Of a DNA stretch of 64,000 bases, positions 21,700 to 32,584 are shown in pieces. Under the pieces are notes generated by a model. That model saw only the letters and a list, made by a program, of their open reading frames with translations. It did not search any database and had not been told where the DNA came from. The translations under genes and the position numbers were made by a program. Position 1 is the stretch's first letter; each line of letters starts with the position of its first letter. Source of the DNA: Welwitschia mirabilis (lineage: Eukaryota > Gnetophyta > Gnetopsida > Welwitschiales); the NCBI GenBank assembly GCA_051453625.1, contig JBOZIK010000001.1:283293791-283357790 (forward strand). Reading direction: 5' to 3'.

Positions 21700-22850
21700 T
21701 GTCAATAGAAGCCTGGTGAGTCTAGTTGATTTAAGCTAATTTGAGCTAAAGACATATTTGATGTTAAAAGATGTCTATAGAATGCACATATATCTTTGAC
21801 CTATGAGACATCTTTATTAAGTTCAATGGATTACTAAAATATTTCTCTGATGTATTAGACATCTATCTTAAAATTTTTATTCTTTATAATCAAATTTCTA
21901 TTCTACAAAGATTTCTTTGAAATTGGAAGATCTACATCCTTTGAATGACTTAAAAATTAAGTTCTGTGATGATGTCTTTAAGGATTAAATATGTATGTTT
22001 CATGAATCATAGACGACTATCTATTAAAAGATGTCTATCTTATGAGCCAGTTTTAAAATAGCATCCAAAAAATGCTAAAACAAAGTTCTAATGGTAAAAC
22101 TTGAAGGCTAACTCATCTACTAACATGTCTAGAACAAATACAAGATTTTAAACAGGAATTTAAAGTGTCAAAGACATCATTATTTTAAATTTTTAATCAA
22201 ATACAAAACTATTTTCTTCTTTTTATAAAATGACACAATAATCTCTTCAAATGATTAAATCTTTTAAGAAATCCTTATCATTAATCTTTGATTAAATTTC
22301 ATAATTATGAGTTTGAATATTTATTATTTCATGATATGGACTTTATTTCATTAAAATAACCTGATCTTTGATAAATCTAAATGTATTTAAACATTAAATA
22401 AACCTATAATCTAAGTATAAAACATGAGCAAGCTAAATTGACTTAAGGTACTGAGACATTTCTTATTGTTAAAGCTTATTAAAGTAGAAATGTGGCATGT
22501 ATTAATCATTCAAGCATTGAATAAAGCATCAATTACAAAATGGAGTATAAATAAAGCACACTAAAATGAGTCTTTAGTTTAGCACAATTATATTCATCTC
22601 TTCAAGAGATATTAAGCCTCTCTAAAATTTGTGCCTATTTACATGCTTTTATACTTGAAGTGGATGGCATTCCATTCCACCTAACTAATGTGGGATAAAT
22701 TCCTTTTCTTTTTCTTAAAAATATAACTTTCAAAAACCTATGTTAACATAACATAAAAAAATAAACCTATCTAACTATTAATAGTAAGACACATGTGAAA
22801 AACAACATGTACAACAATATGATGATCACATGCAATCATATAATATGGCA
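21700..22850 (-). repeat. 5' LTR of the copia element
   Basis: The LTR runs TG...CA as read on the plus strand (TGTCAATAG ... TATGGCA). It pairs with 16364-17506. Confidence 0.85.
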
Positions 22851-23150
22851 TGCAGCCACTATTTTTTCTTATTAATAGCATCATAATATCACAAACAACA
22901 TATCCCCATTAATACAAAACCCACACATCACTTTTTCTCATGATTTCTTTACATGTTTCTTGATTTTTTGTGCATGGAGGGTATGTCTTATGTTTTGCAA
23001 ATTTCTAGTTTTTCTGTACATCTTCCATAAAATATTCTTTGCAATCTCATTTTTATTTTTTTAAAATTTTTCTCTCACATTTCTTTCCTTCATCTCTATC
23101 ATTCCTCTTTCTTTCTATATTTTCCTATATTTCCTACTAATATTTTTAGA
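22851..23150. other. Pyrimidine-rich internal DNA of the outer element
   Basis: The stretch is T/C-rich with no gene. It may be the leader of the second ORF that follows. Confidence 0.35.
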
Positions 23151-23155
23151 AATAT

Positions 23156-24105
23156 GAGTAGAAGACAAGATGCCTTTACTTTTGGCTTCTTTTTGAACAT
23201 GATTAGCTCTTATTAGCTTATCAAAATTAAAACTAGGAATTAAAACTACATGCTAAAAGAAGATAGTGCATTCTACTATATAAAGAGAGTACTTGATATC
23301 TATAAGAGAATGCAACATTTGATAACAAAGGCCATTAGGTAATCCATTCGTGTATACAACATACTTCATTTTCCATCTGATTAGTTAATTTTAAAGTAGT
23401 CTTATGCATAGAACATTTAGACCATATCCATTTTATTCATATAAGGAATTTATAATATTGTTATCACATCTTCTATGTAGAGTATACTCCCAACAAAGAA
23501 GGTATCCTTGCATGTAAGATTTTATATAAAAACCAACTTGTCTTGTTCATAATTATCATTCATAATATGTTACTTGTGTTACATGTCACTAATGTTTATA
23601 GTTGTCATTGAGACTTCATTAGGATATTCTAAGATAATAAACCCTTTTGATATCATTAAATTCTTGCTTAGAATTATTATCAACCATGTAGGACATAAAA
23701 ACAACCTTCTCTTATCTTATCTTATTTTAGATATCATTTGTAGCATTCTCTACTAGACCATAGATTTTAAATATTTAGAGAAAGTATGTACAACAACTAT
23801 TACCCCTCATAAGATTATCCAAGTTTAGAAATATCATAATACTGATTGGATCCTAAGGTAATAGCATGAATAGTAGAAAGATCATAAGGAAGAATAGCAA
23901 GAAGAACAATAAGAAGAATAATAGCAGCAACTAAGGAAAAAATTTCATCATGATCCATCTCTTATTCATTTCATTCCTTCATATGTGACTCCTTATGTAC
24001 CTCTACCAACTCACTGTAAGTGTGACGAACTTTTTGGAAAATCCTTTCATCCTTCTTCTTCTTATCCTTTCCCTCAACCTCTTCACTCCCTTTCTTCCTC
24101 ATACA
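23156..24105 (+). pseudogene. Second ORF of the outer Athila/Tat-like element (accessory/env position)
   Basis: An ATG at 23156 opens MSRRQDAFTFGFFLNMI before a stop. Further blocks include DIYKRMQHLITKAIR and, in the open frame 23574-23756, NPFDIIKFLLRIIINHVGHK followed by NNLLLSYLILDIICSILY. This resembles the I..HM......LPYG.LIT.L segment of plant retroelement accessory ORFs, the same family suspected at 10513-11540. A Lys/Glu/Gln-rich tail (about 23875-23940) precedes a Pro/Ser-rich stretch. The position between pol and the 3' LTR is where Athila-group elements carry an env-like or accessory ORF. Recognition is weak and many stops are present. Confidence 0.4.
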
Positions 24106-24696
24106 CTAGAACATTATTGGAAAAAGTACCACAAAAGCATAAGACTTAGATTAGCAAGCTATAGAAAAAAATGAAGAAAATCACATACAAGAAAAAAGAC
24201 ATAGATAAAAAACTAGAATGTTTAGTTTCTCATAGAAGATCTTTTGGTTAAAATTTACATATGAATTTAAATGTATTTTTATTATAGTGTTTTCAAGTGT
24301 GTTGTAATAAAATGTTTGCATGCTAGTTTAGAATTTTTTCATTGTAATTTTTCCTAAAATTTTGAAGTGCTTACATCAAAATGATTTTCTAGCTTGTTAT
24401 ATAAAAGTCCATATAATGTAAATATTTCTTTTCAAATACTTTAACTTATTCTCAAACAAATTATATTTTAAATTTTTGTATCTCTTTAACTTTGAGAATA
24501 AATCTTAGTTTTGGTTAGGGGTTATGGCATCCATTTTTCATAGAAAGTTTCTAATTTTGATGCCTTATTTTTCAAATATAGATCAAAATTTTTTCCAAAG
24601 TTATATCATTTACATACTTGAATAATTTACTTAGATAATTTTTTCATGTTAATCATGTATTTATCAATTATTTTTCTATGACTCTAACAAAAGTCT

Positions 24697-24706
24697 AAAT
24701 AAGGGG
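24697..24706 (+). other. Polypurine tract of the outer element
   Basis: AAATAAGGGG directly precedes the TGTG start of the 3' LTR. Confidence 0.55.
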
Positions 24707-26190
24707 TGTGTTTACATGCAAAAATTGACATCCCAAGAAAGTATATCTAATTAATTTTACATAGGCTGAGATATTAAACTAGTTATTTTAGCATAAAATT
24801 ATGTCTTTTACCATTTTTATCATGAATTATAAAAATATACACTTTTCATAATATTTTTAGGATAATTGCTACTTTTTAAAGGACATGCTAAAGTTTGAAG
24901 ATAATCAATCAGGAAATGTTAATGTCACTATCTAGATCACTAGTGCTACCAATCTTTTAAGGAAGAATGAGTTTATTCTTATGCTCTTACATATTTATGG
25001 GAAAGACATCACATTCCACTTGTCATCTCAGTTGGATGTTAAATCAGAAATAATCTTTAATCCTGATAATATATGGAAGAAGTGCAAAATGATACATCGC
25101 AGTAAAATGTAGGAGTAATAAGGATAATGATGAGGAGGACACATGGCATAACATCTAGTGGTAGCTACATAATCATGACATTTCATCATCTCTTTTCTAT
25201 AAGAAGACAAGAAATCTTCCATTAAGGCTACATGCTAAAATTTATATTCTCCTCTTAACATATCCATTCAAAAATGAACCCCGTTATGCGACTGTTACCA
25301 AGTACTATGTGCTGACGATTTTCAAACTTCCCTCATCTATAAAAGATCCCTGAGCTCTTATTATAAAGATATCTTTGATTAGCAAACATGGTGAGAACAC
25401 TTAAAGTGTCAAGATATTATTACTTTCTAAGAAACTTCCTTGGGAGTGGACTTGTTTCAAATCTAGTTTAAGGAGTCCATTTCAACTTCATATTCCTCTA
25501 TTAATATAATGTATTTCCTAAATTAACATAAGGAATAGTTGTTCATTCTAAAATTTCTAGTTCACATTAACATGATACTATTAATTCTTAAGTGAGATAC
25601 TATATTATTCTTAATATTATAGTAGTTATTTATTCTTTAATTCTTAGTGTACATTAACATGGTATTATTAATCCTTAGGTGATACTACATCATCAAGATC
25701 TTTTAAACTGAGTAAATTCTTCAAAGTTGGCTTTTGGTTATAGTCAGTGTTATGTTCTAGATCTTAAGGACAATTATACTTACTTTCTATGTTCATAAAG
25801 GCTATTAAAGATTAAGTAAATATTGAATTCCCCAATACTCATGTAGTAAATGAGATTATGTTACAACACCCAAGTCATCATGACTTGATGATTTAAGTTT
25901 ATGTTTTAGGACTTATAGGGAATGGTTGAAGTAAATGTGGATTGTTGGATAAGTTAAGCTAAACCAATAGAGTATGTTTATTTTCTTATATCATCAATTA
26001 AAGTTTACTAAAACTATCTCAAATTCTTTAATTTTCCCTTTATTTAATTTCATTATAAGATTGGATTATTAGGCCATTTTGATTAATTTATCACAAACAT
26101 CTATATTGAAAAATGATACCAGACTCTTATCTAGTTTATTTAATGATTGCAATTTTTAGTACAGAAAATAACATTAATTCATAGCAAACA
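24707..26190 (+). repeat. 3' LTR of the outer Athila/Tat-like element
   Basis: The LTR pairs with 734-2186, starts TGTGTTTACATGC and ends GCAAACA. A TATA box lies at 25338-25345. The antisense frame at 25028-25222 is not a gene. Confidence 0.8.
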
Positions 26191-26939
26191 TTGATCCTTT
26201 CTTGATTGAAGTCCATTGACTCATTGAAGATATTACATGCCTTCTCCAAATAAAGATATAACAACTTAGCTCAGGGATCTAACTTGAAGAAATGGAATGG
26301 GAAGGAGCAATGTCTATCAAGCCTAAAAGTCTAGAATAATTCTTTTTCGTAATAACTCATCCATCCATGTATGTTTGACATTTATATTAAGTGATACAAA
26401 CTAAATTATTATTATTATTATTATTTTGCAATAAAAATTACTATTTTATTAATTATAATTACCTATATTAATCTTTATTACCTTCATTACAATGAGTTGA
26501 TAATTAAGCTTTATATTTCCTTTATAAATCCTTCTTTTGCTACATTATTCTAATTTACTTGTTCATACATTTTGGCTTTTAGATTAATCATAAAGGTATA
26601 TTCTTATAGTTATATCATTATAGAATTATTTTTGTATTAAGACTATTTGTATAATTATCATGTTTAAATAATATAAATAATTATAAATAATGATTAAGCA
26701 TTTCCATAAAATACTTTTTAGTTAAAGTGATTATGAGTATGAAGACTCTTTTATAAGGGATCTACTAAATACAGCATTCATAACTAATGAAGCCATTTCC
26801 ATAAAATATGATTCTAAATACTAATTAAACAACATATAAAAATTAATAACATATAATAAGATAGTCATTCATATTTTTAGATCACTTATTAACAATAAAG
26901 TTCATTACTTTTTCTTACTTACAATCAATGACACATGAC
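26191..26939. other. Right flank of the nested element and left flank of the foldback element, no gene
   Basis: It includes an (ATT)n run at about 26405-26425. The last 80 bases before 26940 are shared with 40560-40640 in the same orientation and with 34409-34490 inverted, so they belong to the repeat family described for the foldback copies. Confidence 0.55.
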
Positions 26940-27393
26940 CACTAGCTTAAATGTATATTATACATACATCTAATATTTGGTCAAGAAATACGAATTTCTA
27001 CTATTTTTTAGATGAGAATGTAAGAATTCGTCTAATTACATTTTTCTTTTAACTTGTGGTTGAATTGCACCTCAATTAACTTTAACTTTGTCCTTAGTTA
27101 ATGTTAACTTTTAATTAAAAGTTAATGTTAATCATTTACTAAGAGTCAATGCCTTACTCTTGGCCAAAATTTCTAGTAAGGCATTAACTTTCGATAAATG
27201 GTTAACATTGTCTTTACAATTAAAAGTTAACATTGACTAAGGTAAAAGTTAAAATTTATTAAGATGAAAGTCAATGCTAACATAAAGGCAAAATGCAATT
27301 AGGTGAATGCTTGTACCCTTATCTAAAAGGCAGTAGAAATTACTATCTCTTGGTTAATGTTAAATGTACATATAATATACATTTAAGCTAGTG
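26940..27393. mobile_element. Foldback (palindromic) element, copy 1, 454 bp
   Basis: The two halves are inverted copies of each other over nearly the full length. The left edge CACTAGCTTAAATGTATATT has its complement at the right edge (AATATACATTTAAGCTAGTG), and inner blocks such as TTAGTTAATGTTAACTTTTA near 27095 are mirrored near 27215-27240. It could fold into one long hairpin. There is no coding capacity. It fits a MITE or foldback-type element, with no transposase in sight. Confidence 0.75.
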
Positions 27394-27544
27394 TAAGTTA
27401 ATTTTATTACCAAGAGGTCAATACCTAATGGTTGATTTGTCTTGGATAGTGTTACATACTATTTATATTTTATTTTAGATAAATTATCTACTTTTTATTT
27501 TAAATAAAAATATTTGTATTATTTATTAATTTAAATATAAAAAT

Positions 27545-28140
27545 AAAAATAGTTTATTATTTAATTAAACAAATAGGAAATAGTTCTATAAAATTAAAGA
27601 AATTATAAAATTAAAAATAGTTGTTTTTTAAAAATTTTATTGTATAATTTAAAAATAAAGATTATTTAAAAAAGAAGTTTATTATTTAATTTAAAAAATA
27701 AAAATAGTTTTATAAAATGAAAAAACTATTAGATGGGACCAATAGAAGAAATTATTAAATATTTTAAAAAATAAGAAATATTTTTATAAAATGAAAAAAA
27801 ACTACTGAATAGGGCCAAAATATAGTTTGAAAAAACTTTTATTATTTAATTAATAATATAAAAATTAGTTTACAAAACATAAAAAATTGAATGGGGCTAA
27901 TAATAAAAGCTTATTTTTGAATTAAATAAAATAACATATAATTCTATAAAATAAAAAGAAATTACCATATGGGACCAATAAAAAGTTTGTTACTTACTTA
28001 AAAACCCAAGCAAACCTTTTCTAAAAGACATAGTTAAAAAGGTTTATTATTCAAGCAAAAAGACAATAACCATTTTATAGAAGAAATAGTTATAAAAATA
28101 AAAGAAAATCTAATGAATAGGACTAAATTCCTCTTATAAA
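27545..28140 (+). repeat. Degenerate tandem array, period about 75-80 bp
   Basis: Recurring phrases are TTATTATTTAATTAA, TTTTATAAAATGAAAAAACT and GAATGGGACCAATA (variants at about 27730, 27815, 27890, 27970 and 28115). Six or more units can be followed. Confidence 0.65.
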
Positions 28141-28194
28141 ATGAGGCCTAGGAAAATACAAACACAATAAAAAAAACTCCAGCTACAAAAATAA

Positions 28195-29345
28195 AAATAT
28201 AGGATCAAAAAGATTATGATCATTAATAATATCAAAGAAAGGAATAGGAAGGAATTAAAATCACAATGAAGCTTGCATAGAAAATAAAAATCGAAAGAAG
28301 AGGAGTATTGTAGCTTACCAGTTTTAGATTTATATGTTTAGTTTTAAAATTGCAATTAATTTCTCCATAGACTATTTGGGATAAGAAACTATTAATCTAA
28401 AACATTTATACTTATAATGCTTAACCATTTTTTACTATATTTTAAGTAATATAATATTTAATACCCTTGTATCTTTGTATATACTAAATTCACCATATAA
28501 AGAAAGGCTAAGACAAATTACAAATACTATAAAAAAAAGAGATGAACAGAAGGATTCAAAATTTAATGGTTACAAGGGTATGGAAGATGAAAAATGGACT
28601 CTAAAATAATAGAAATAAAATACCAAAAAGGTTTACTATTATCAACAAGATCAAAAAAATAAACTTAGAGAAACTGAAATTATATCAAAGCGTATACAAA
28701 AAATATAGATCAAATGAAGATGATCATTGACATCCTACCAAGTTTTACATTTATATATTCTTTTTAAATTGTAGAAAATCTCTTTATAAAATGTTTTAGA
28801 TTAGAAATTGTAGATCTAAAAATTTTATTCTTATAATTCTTTACCATTTTTTCATTCATTTCCTTTTAAGCAATTAAATATTAACATGCTTGTATATTTG
28901 TGCATTATAAATTTATAATATTATAATTAAATGTATACGTAAAAAAAATAAAATTGTAAAACTTATAAATGTATAAAATTAAAAAACTTATAAGCTTATA
29001 AAAATTTAAAGTTAGAAACTAAAAATTTATAGGCTTATAAAAGTAAATAATAATCATTAATAAGATCGAAAGAACAAATTGAAGGGAATTAAAATCATAA
29101 TAAAACTTTGTAAAAATATAGATCGTAGGAAAAAGAACATTAATAGCCTACCGGATTTCATATTTATATGGTTATTTTTAAATTACAAGTAATATATCCA
29201 TAGTAAAATTTTAAAATATAAAATTTTAATCTAGAAAATGTATTCTTATAATTTTTTATTAATTTTTAACTTTATTTTAAGCAATGTAAAATTAACATTC
29301 TTGTATCTCTTTTCATTATAAATTTATAATATTAAAATAATGATA
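28195..29345 (+). repeat. Three tandem copies of a segment of about 300 bp, spacing about 415 bp
   Basis: Copies lie at about 28205-28500, 28635-28925 and 29050-29345. Shared anchors are GATCATTAATAA, then ATAGATCG/ATAGATCA, then the block CCTACCAAGTTTTACATTTATAT (variants), and finally AACATGCTTGTAT...TATAAATTTATAATATTA. The spacers are A+T-rich and unlike one another. Confidence 0.7.
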
Positions 29346-30039
29346 TAATTCATTTAGATTACTAAATGTTATAAGCTATCATTATTTATTTTTTTATTTT
29401 TATGCATGTTAAAATATCTGAATAATCAATAGACCCTATCCATTGATTTTTTTAATGTTATAAAGGTTATCTTTTTATTTAATTTATATAGTTTTTATAT
29501 TAGTCTGTTTTCATTCTCTAAAGTTTTACTACAATATTGGTTTCTTTTTAAGGTCTTTGAAAACTAAAGAAAGGTAATGCATAATGGATTCCAAGATATA
29601 ATGCCAACAATCTTTGAATCATGATAGGCAAAAAAAATATCATAAGTGCCAAAGACTTTTAAAAAAACTATGTAAATAGTAAACACTTTAAATGTATATA
29701 ATGATAATAGAGGCAATGACAATTCAAAAGATATCACTTAGATTCATTCATGGCTTATCTACTTTATTAGCATTTGGTTTATAACAAATCACTCTTCTTT
29801 ATGTTTATATATAACATAAACATTACAGCTCTTTAACATATTACTATAGCATTTGATATTATAGTACATGAAATTTTTTTATCATACAGTACAAGAACTA
29901 AATCAATACATGGAAAGCATGCCTATAGAAAGAACCCCTTTATTAGTAGTTAATGATTAAATACTAAACATTGATATCATGTCTACAAGACAAATGTTAG
30001 ATAAAAAGTGGTCTTCATCATTAACAAGAAGATAAAAAT

Positions 30040-31390
30040 GTATCAAGTGATAGAAAGAGATTATAGAAGAAGATGCTCATCATAATTAACAATCATGCTT
30101 ATGTAGAGAATGATGAAAAATGCATTATAATATAAGTGTACCAAAGATAAATATCCTTTCCTCTATAATAACTCTTATGGAAATATTAAGTAAACTTCTA
30201 TACCCTAACTTACATAAATACAATGATGACATATCTAAAGAAATTAAACCTTTTTAAGAGAAATACAAGTTTTTTAATTACCGAAATCATGTTTTAAGTT
30301 GTGTTTCTAAGTAAACTATAAAATATTATATAAAATATTATTTTTCTTTAAAGCTTTTGCTTAGTTTGTTACACTATGTTAAGTCTGTGATTTTTAAGTC
30401 ATGATTGGTTCAAGAGTGTTGATCCTTAGGTCATAGTAAACTCATATAGGAGTCATTTCTTGATAATAACATTATCCAACATAGGAGGTAGTAGTGTATT
30501 TGGTAGTAGAACTGTAAAGGAGGGGAGATATGTGTAATGAATAAATAAGGATTTTCATATTCAAGATGTATAAGCAAAATATGACTAATGACATTAATAA
30601 TTCCCTTTAGATGAAAGTAGGATCAACTAAAAGATTGCTTTTGTAGCATCACAGAGATAGAAAAAGTTGAAATATTATACTTTTTAAATATTTGTTTTAT
30701 TTTTATTTTCTTTTAAATTTTATTATTTTGTCTTATTTTAACTAAGAAGTTGTAATATATAAATNNNNNNNNNNNNNNNNNNNNNNNNNNNNNNNNNNNN
30801 NNNNNNNNNNNNNNNNNNNNNNNNNNNNNNNNNNNNNNNNNNNNNNNNNNNNNNNNNNNNNNNNTAAATTTTATTATTTTGTCTTATTTTAACTAAGAAG
30901 TTGTAATATATAAATTTGTTTATAATATGTTATTGTTTTGGATTTAAGTTAGCATCCCATTATAATAGCTAAGAAAGTTTTGTATATCTACAATTTCAGC
31001 TTTATTCATATTCAAGGTTATTTTAAGATTAAAAATAAATAGTATGATAATGTTATGATGACTAGATTATAAATAGTACTATTCTATTATTATTAACAAA
31101 ACCAGGTGATATGTTTTACAATTATTATTTTTACCATGTAATATTTTTATAGTTATTATTTTTCCCCAAGACATTAAAACCCAAGTAAAAAATTCATCTT
31201 TTTATTTTTCCCATGCACTTCATTTTACTTTTCTATTTCAATTATTATATGTCTCTTAAATTTGAATAAACTAATTACATTTAAATAACCAAAATGATAA
31301 ATAATATAAAAAACCTTAAAAATAAAAATAAAAATATACAATAAATAAGGGGATTAAATATAAATAAAAATAAAAAATATGTACTCAAAT
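30040..31390 (+). repeat. 1.2-kb tandem unit A (with an assembly gap)
   Basis: The anchor AGAAAGAGATTATAGAAGAAG at 30052 corresponds to 31403 in unit B and 32597 in unit C. The apparent length of 1351 shrinks to about 1200 once the 100 N and a duplicated gap flank of 51 bases are discounted. Confidence 0.82.
30765..30864. other. Assembly gap, 100 N, with duplicated flanks
   Basis: The 51 bases before the gap (30714-30764) are identical to the 51 after it (30865-30915). The true gap is therefore probably zero or negative and these contig ends overlap. Confidence 0.95.
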
Positions 31391-32584
31391 ATGTTAAGCA
31401 ATAGAAAGAAATTATGGAAGAGGATGCTTATCATAATTAATAATCAAGCTCACATAGAGAATGATGACAAAGGCATTATAAGGCAAGAGTATCAAACGTC
31501 CATGTCCTCTTCTCTATAATAATTCTTACATCAAGTAAACCTCAGTACCCTGACTTAAATAAATATAATAATGACTTATCTAAAGGAAGTGAGATCTTTT
31601 AGAGAGAAATACAAGTTTTTGCATAGTCAAGATCATGTTAGAAGAGGTTTTTTTTTAATTAAACTAAAAAACACTATTTTGATTTAAATATTTTGCTTAT
31701 TTTATTACACTATGCGTCCTTGTGATTTTTGAGTAATAGTTGGTCCAAGAGTGCTAATCCTCAGTTCGTGATAAACTCATATAATAGCAATTTGTTTATA
31801 ACAACATTATCCAACATAGGAAGTAGTGGCATATCTGGTAGTAAGAATTATAAAGAAGGGGAGAGATGTTTAAAGAAGAAATAAGGGTTTTCATATTTGA
31901 GATGTACAAGAAAATAATGGCTTATAATAATAATAATAATTCCCTTTAGATAAAAGTGGGGCTAGCTAAAAGATGACTTTGCAGTGTCACAGAGATAGAA
32001 AAAGTTGAAATATTCAACTCTAGAAATATTTGTTTTATTTTTGTTTATTTTTAAATTTTATTATTTTCTTTTATGTTAACTAATAAATTATAAGATAAAT
32101 ATTTTTTTCATAATACATTATTTTTTTAAATTTTAGTTGTCATTCCATTATAATAACTAAAAAATTTTTGTATTCAAAAGTCATCTTCAATTTTAGTTTT
32201 ATATATATGTAAAAGGTTATTTAGGATTAAAAAGATGAACATTATGATAATGTTACGATGACGGGCTTATAAATAGCGCTATCATATGATTATTGATAAA
32301 ACCATGTGATTTCTTTACAATTATTATTTTTATCATGTAATACTTTTTATAATTATTATTTTTTCGCAAGAGGCTAAAACCCAAGTACAAATACTACCTT
32401 TCTATTTTTTTCATGTCATTTCTTTATCTTTTCATTTTCATTTTTACGTACCCTTTAAATTTGATTAAAGTAATTACATTTGAATGAACTAAATAATAAA
32501 TAATATAAAAAACCTTTAAAATAAAATATAAAATAAATAAGAGGATTAAATATAAATATAAATAAAGTAAACATGAACTCAAAT
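31391..32584 (+). repeat. 1.2-kb tandem unit B
   Basis: Unit B is collinear with A and C. The order is ATGCTTATCATAATTAAT, then AGAGAAATACAAGTTTTT, CATTATCCAACATAGGA, CACAGAGATAGAAAAAGTTG, TTGGATTTAAGTTxGCAT-type sequence, TATGATAATGTTA, then an A-rich end. Confidence 0.82.

Larger units (their letters stand above)
16364..22850 (-). mobile_element. Minus-strand Ty1/copia element with two LTRs, all ORFs broken
   Basis: Direct repeats 16364-17506 (3' LTR) and 21700-22850 (5' LTR) frame an internal region of about 4.2 kb. On the minus strand this encodes, in order, gag, protease, integrase, RT and RNase H, which is the Ty1/copia order. A tRNA-iMet-type primer-binding site lies next to the 5' LTR and a purine tract next to the 3' LTR. 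Stops and frameshifts affect every domain, and a GT/GA microsatellite has expanded inside the frame. The flanking pentamers do not match clearly, so the target-site duplication is unconfirmed. It interrupts the outer gypsy element. Confidence 0.88.
734..26190 (+). mobile_element. Outer Athila/Tat-like Ty3/gypsy LTR retrotransposon, interrupted by nested insertions
   Basis: Two direct repeats of about 1.45 kb (734-2186 and 24707-26190) bound this region. Both have a TATA box at a matching position. The left one is followed by a decayed tRNA-Asp-type primer-binding site, and the right one is preceded by a purine-rich tract (AAATAAGGGG) and starts TGTG. Internal gag-C-terminal and protease remnants lie at 13.6-15.1 kb and a further ORF at about 23.2-24.1 kb. 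At least three other retroelements (3440-9039, about 9.6-13.5 kb, 16364-22850) sit inside. Subtracting them leaves an original element of roughly 9-10 kb. No RT or integrase of this layer is recognisable, so it was deleted or has decayed. Boundaries come from hand alignment, and a matching target-site duplication was not found. Confidence 0.78.

Noticed and set aside
16364-22850. Target-site duplication for the copia element and for the outer gypsy element
   Set aside because: The flanking pentamers (TACCA/TGCAG and TTTCA/TTGAT) do not match. Claiming one would need shifting the LTR ends without support.
734-26190. A caulimovirus-like (endogenous pararetrovirus) origin for the 1-15 kb coding traces
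   Set aside because: Paired LTRs, primer-binding sites and integrase sequence all point to LTR retrotransposons. No movement-protein or coat-type motif was found.
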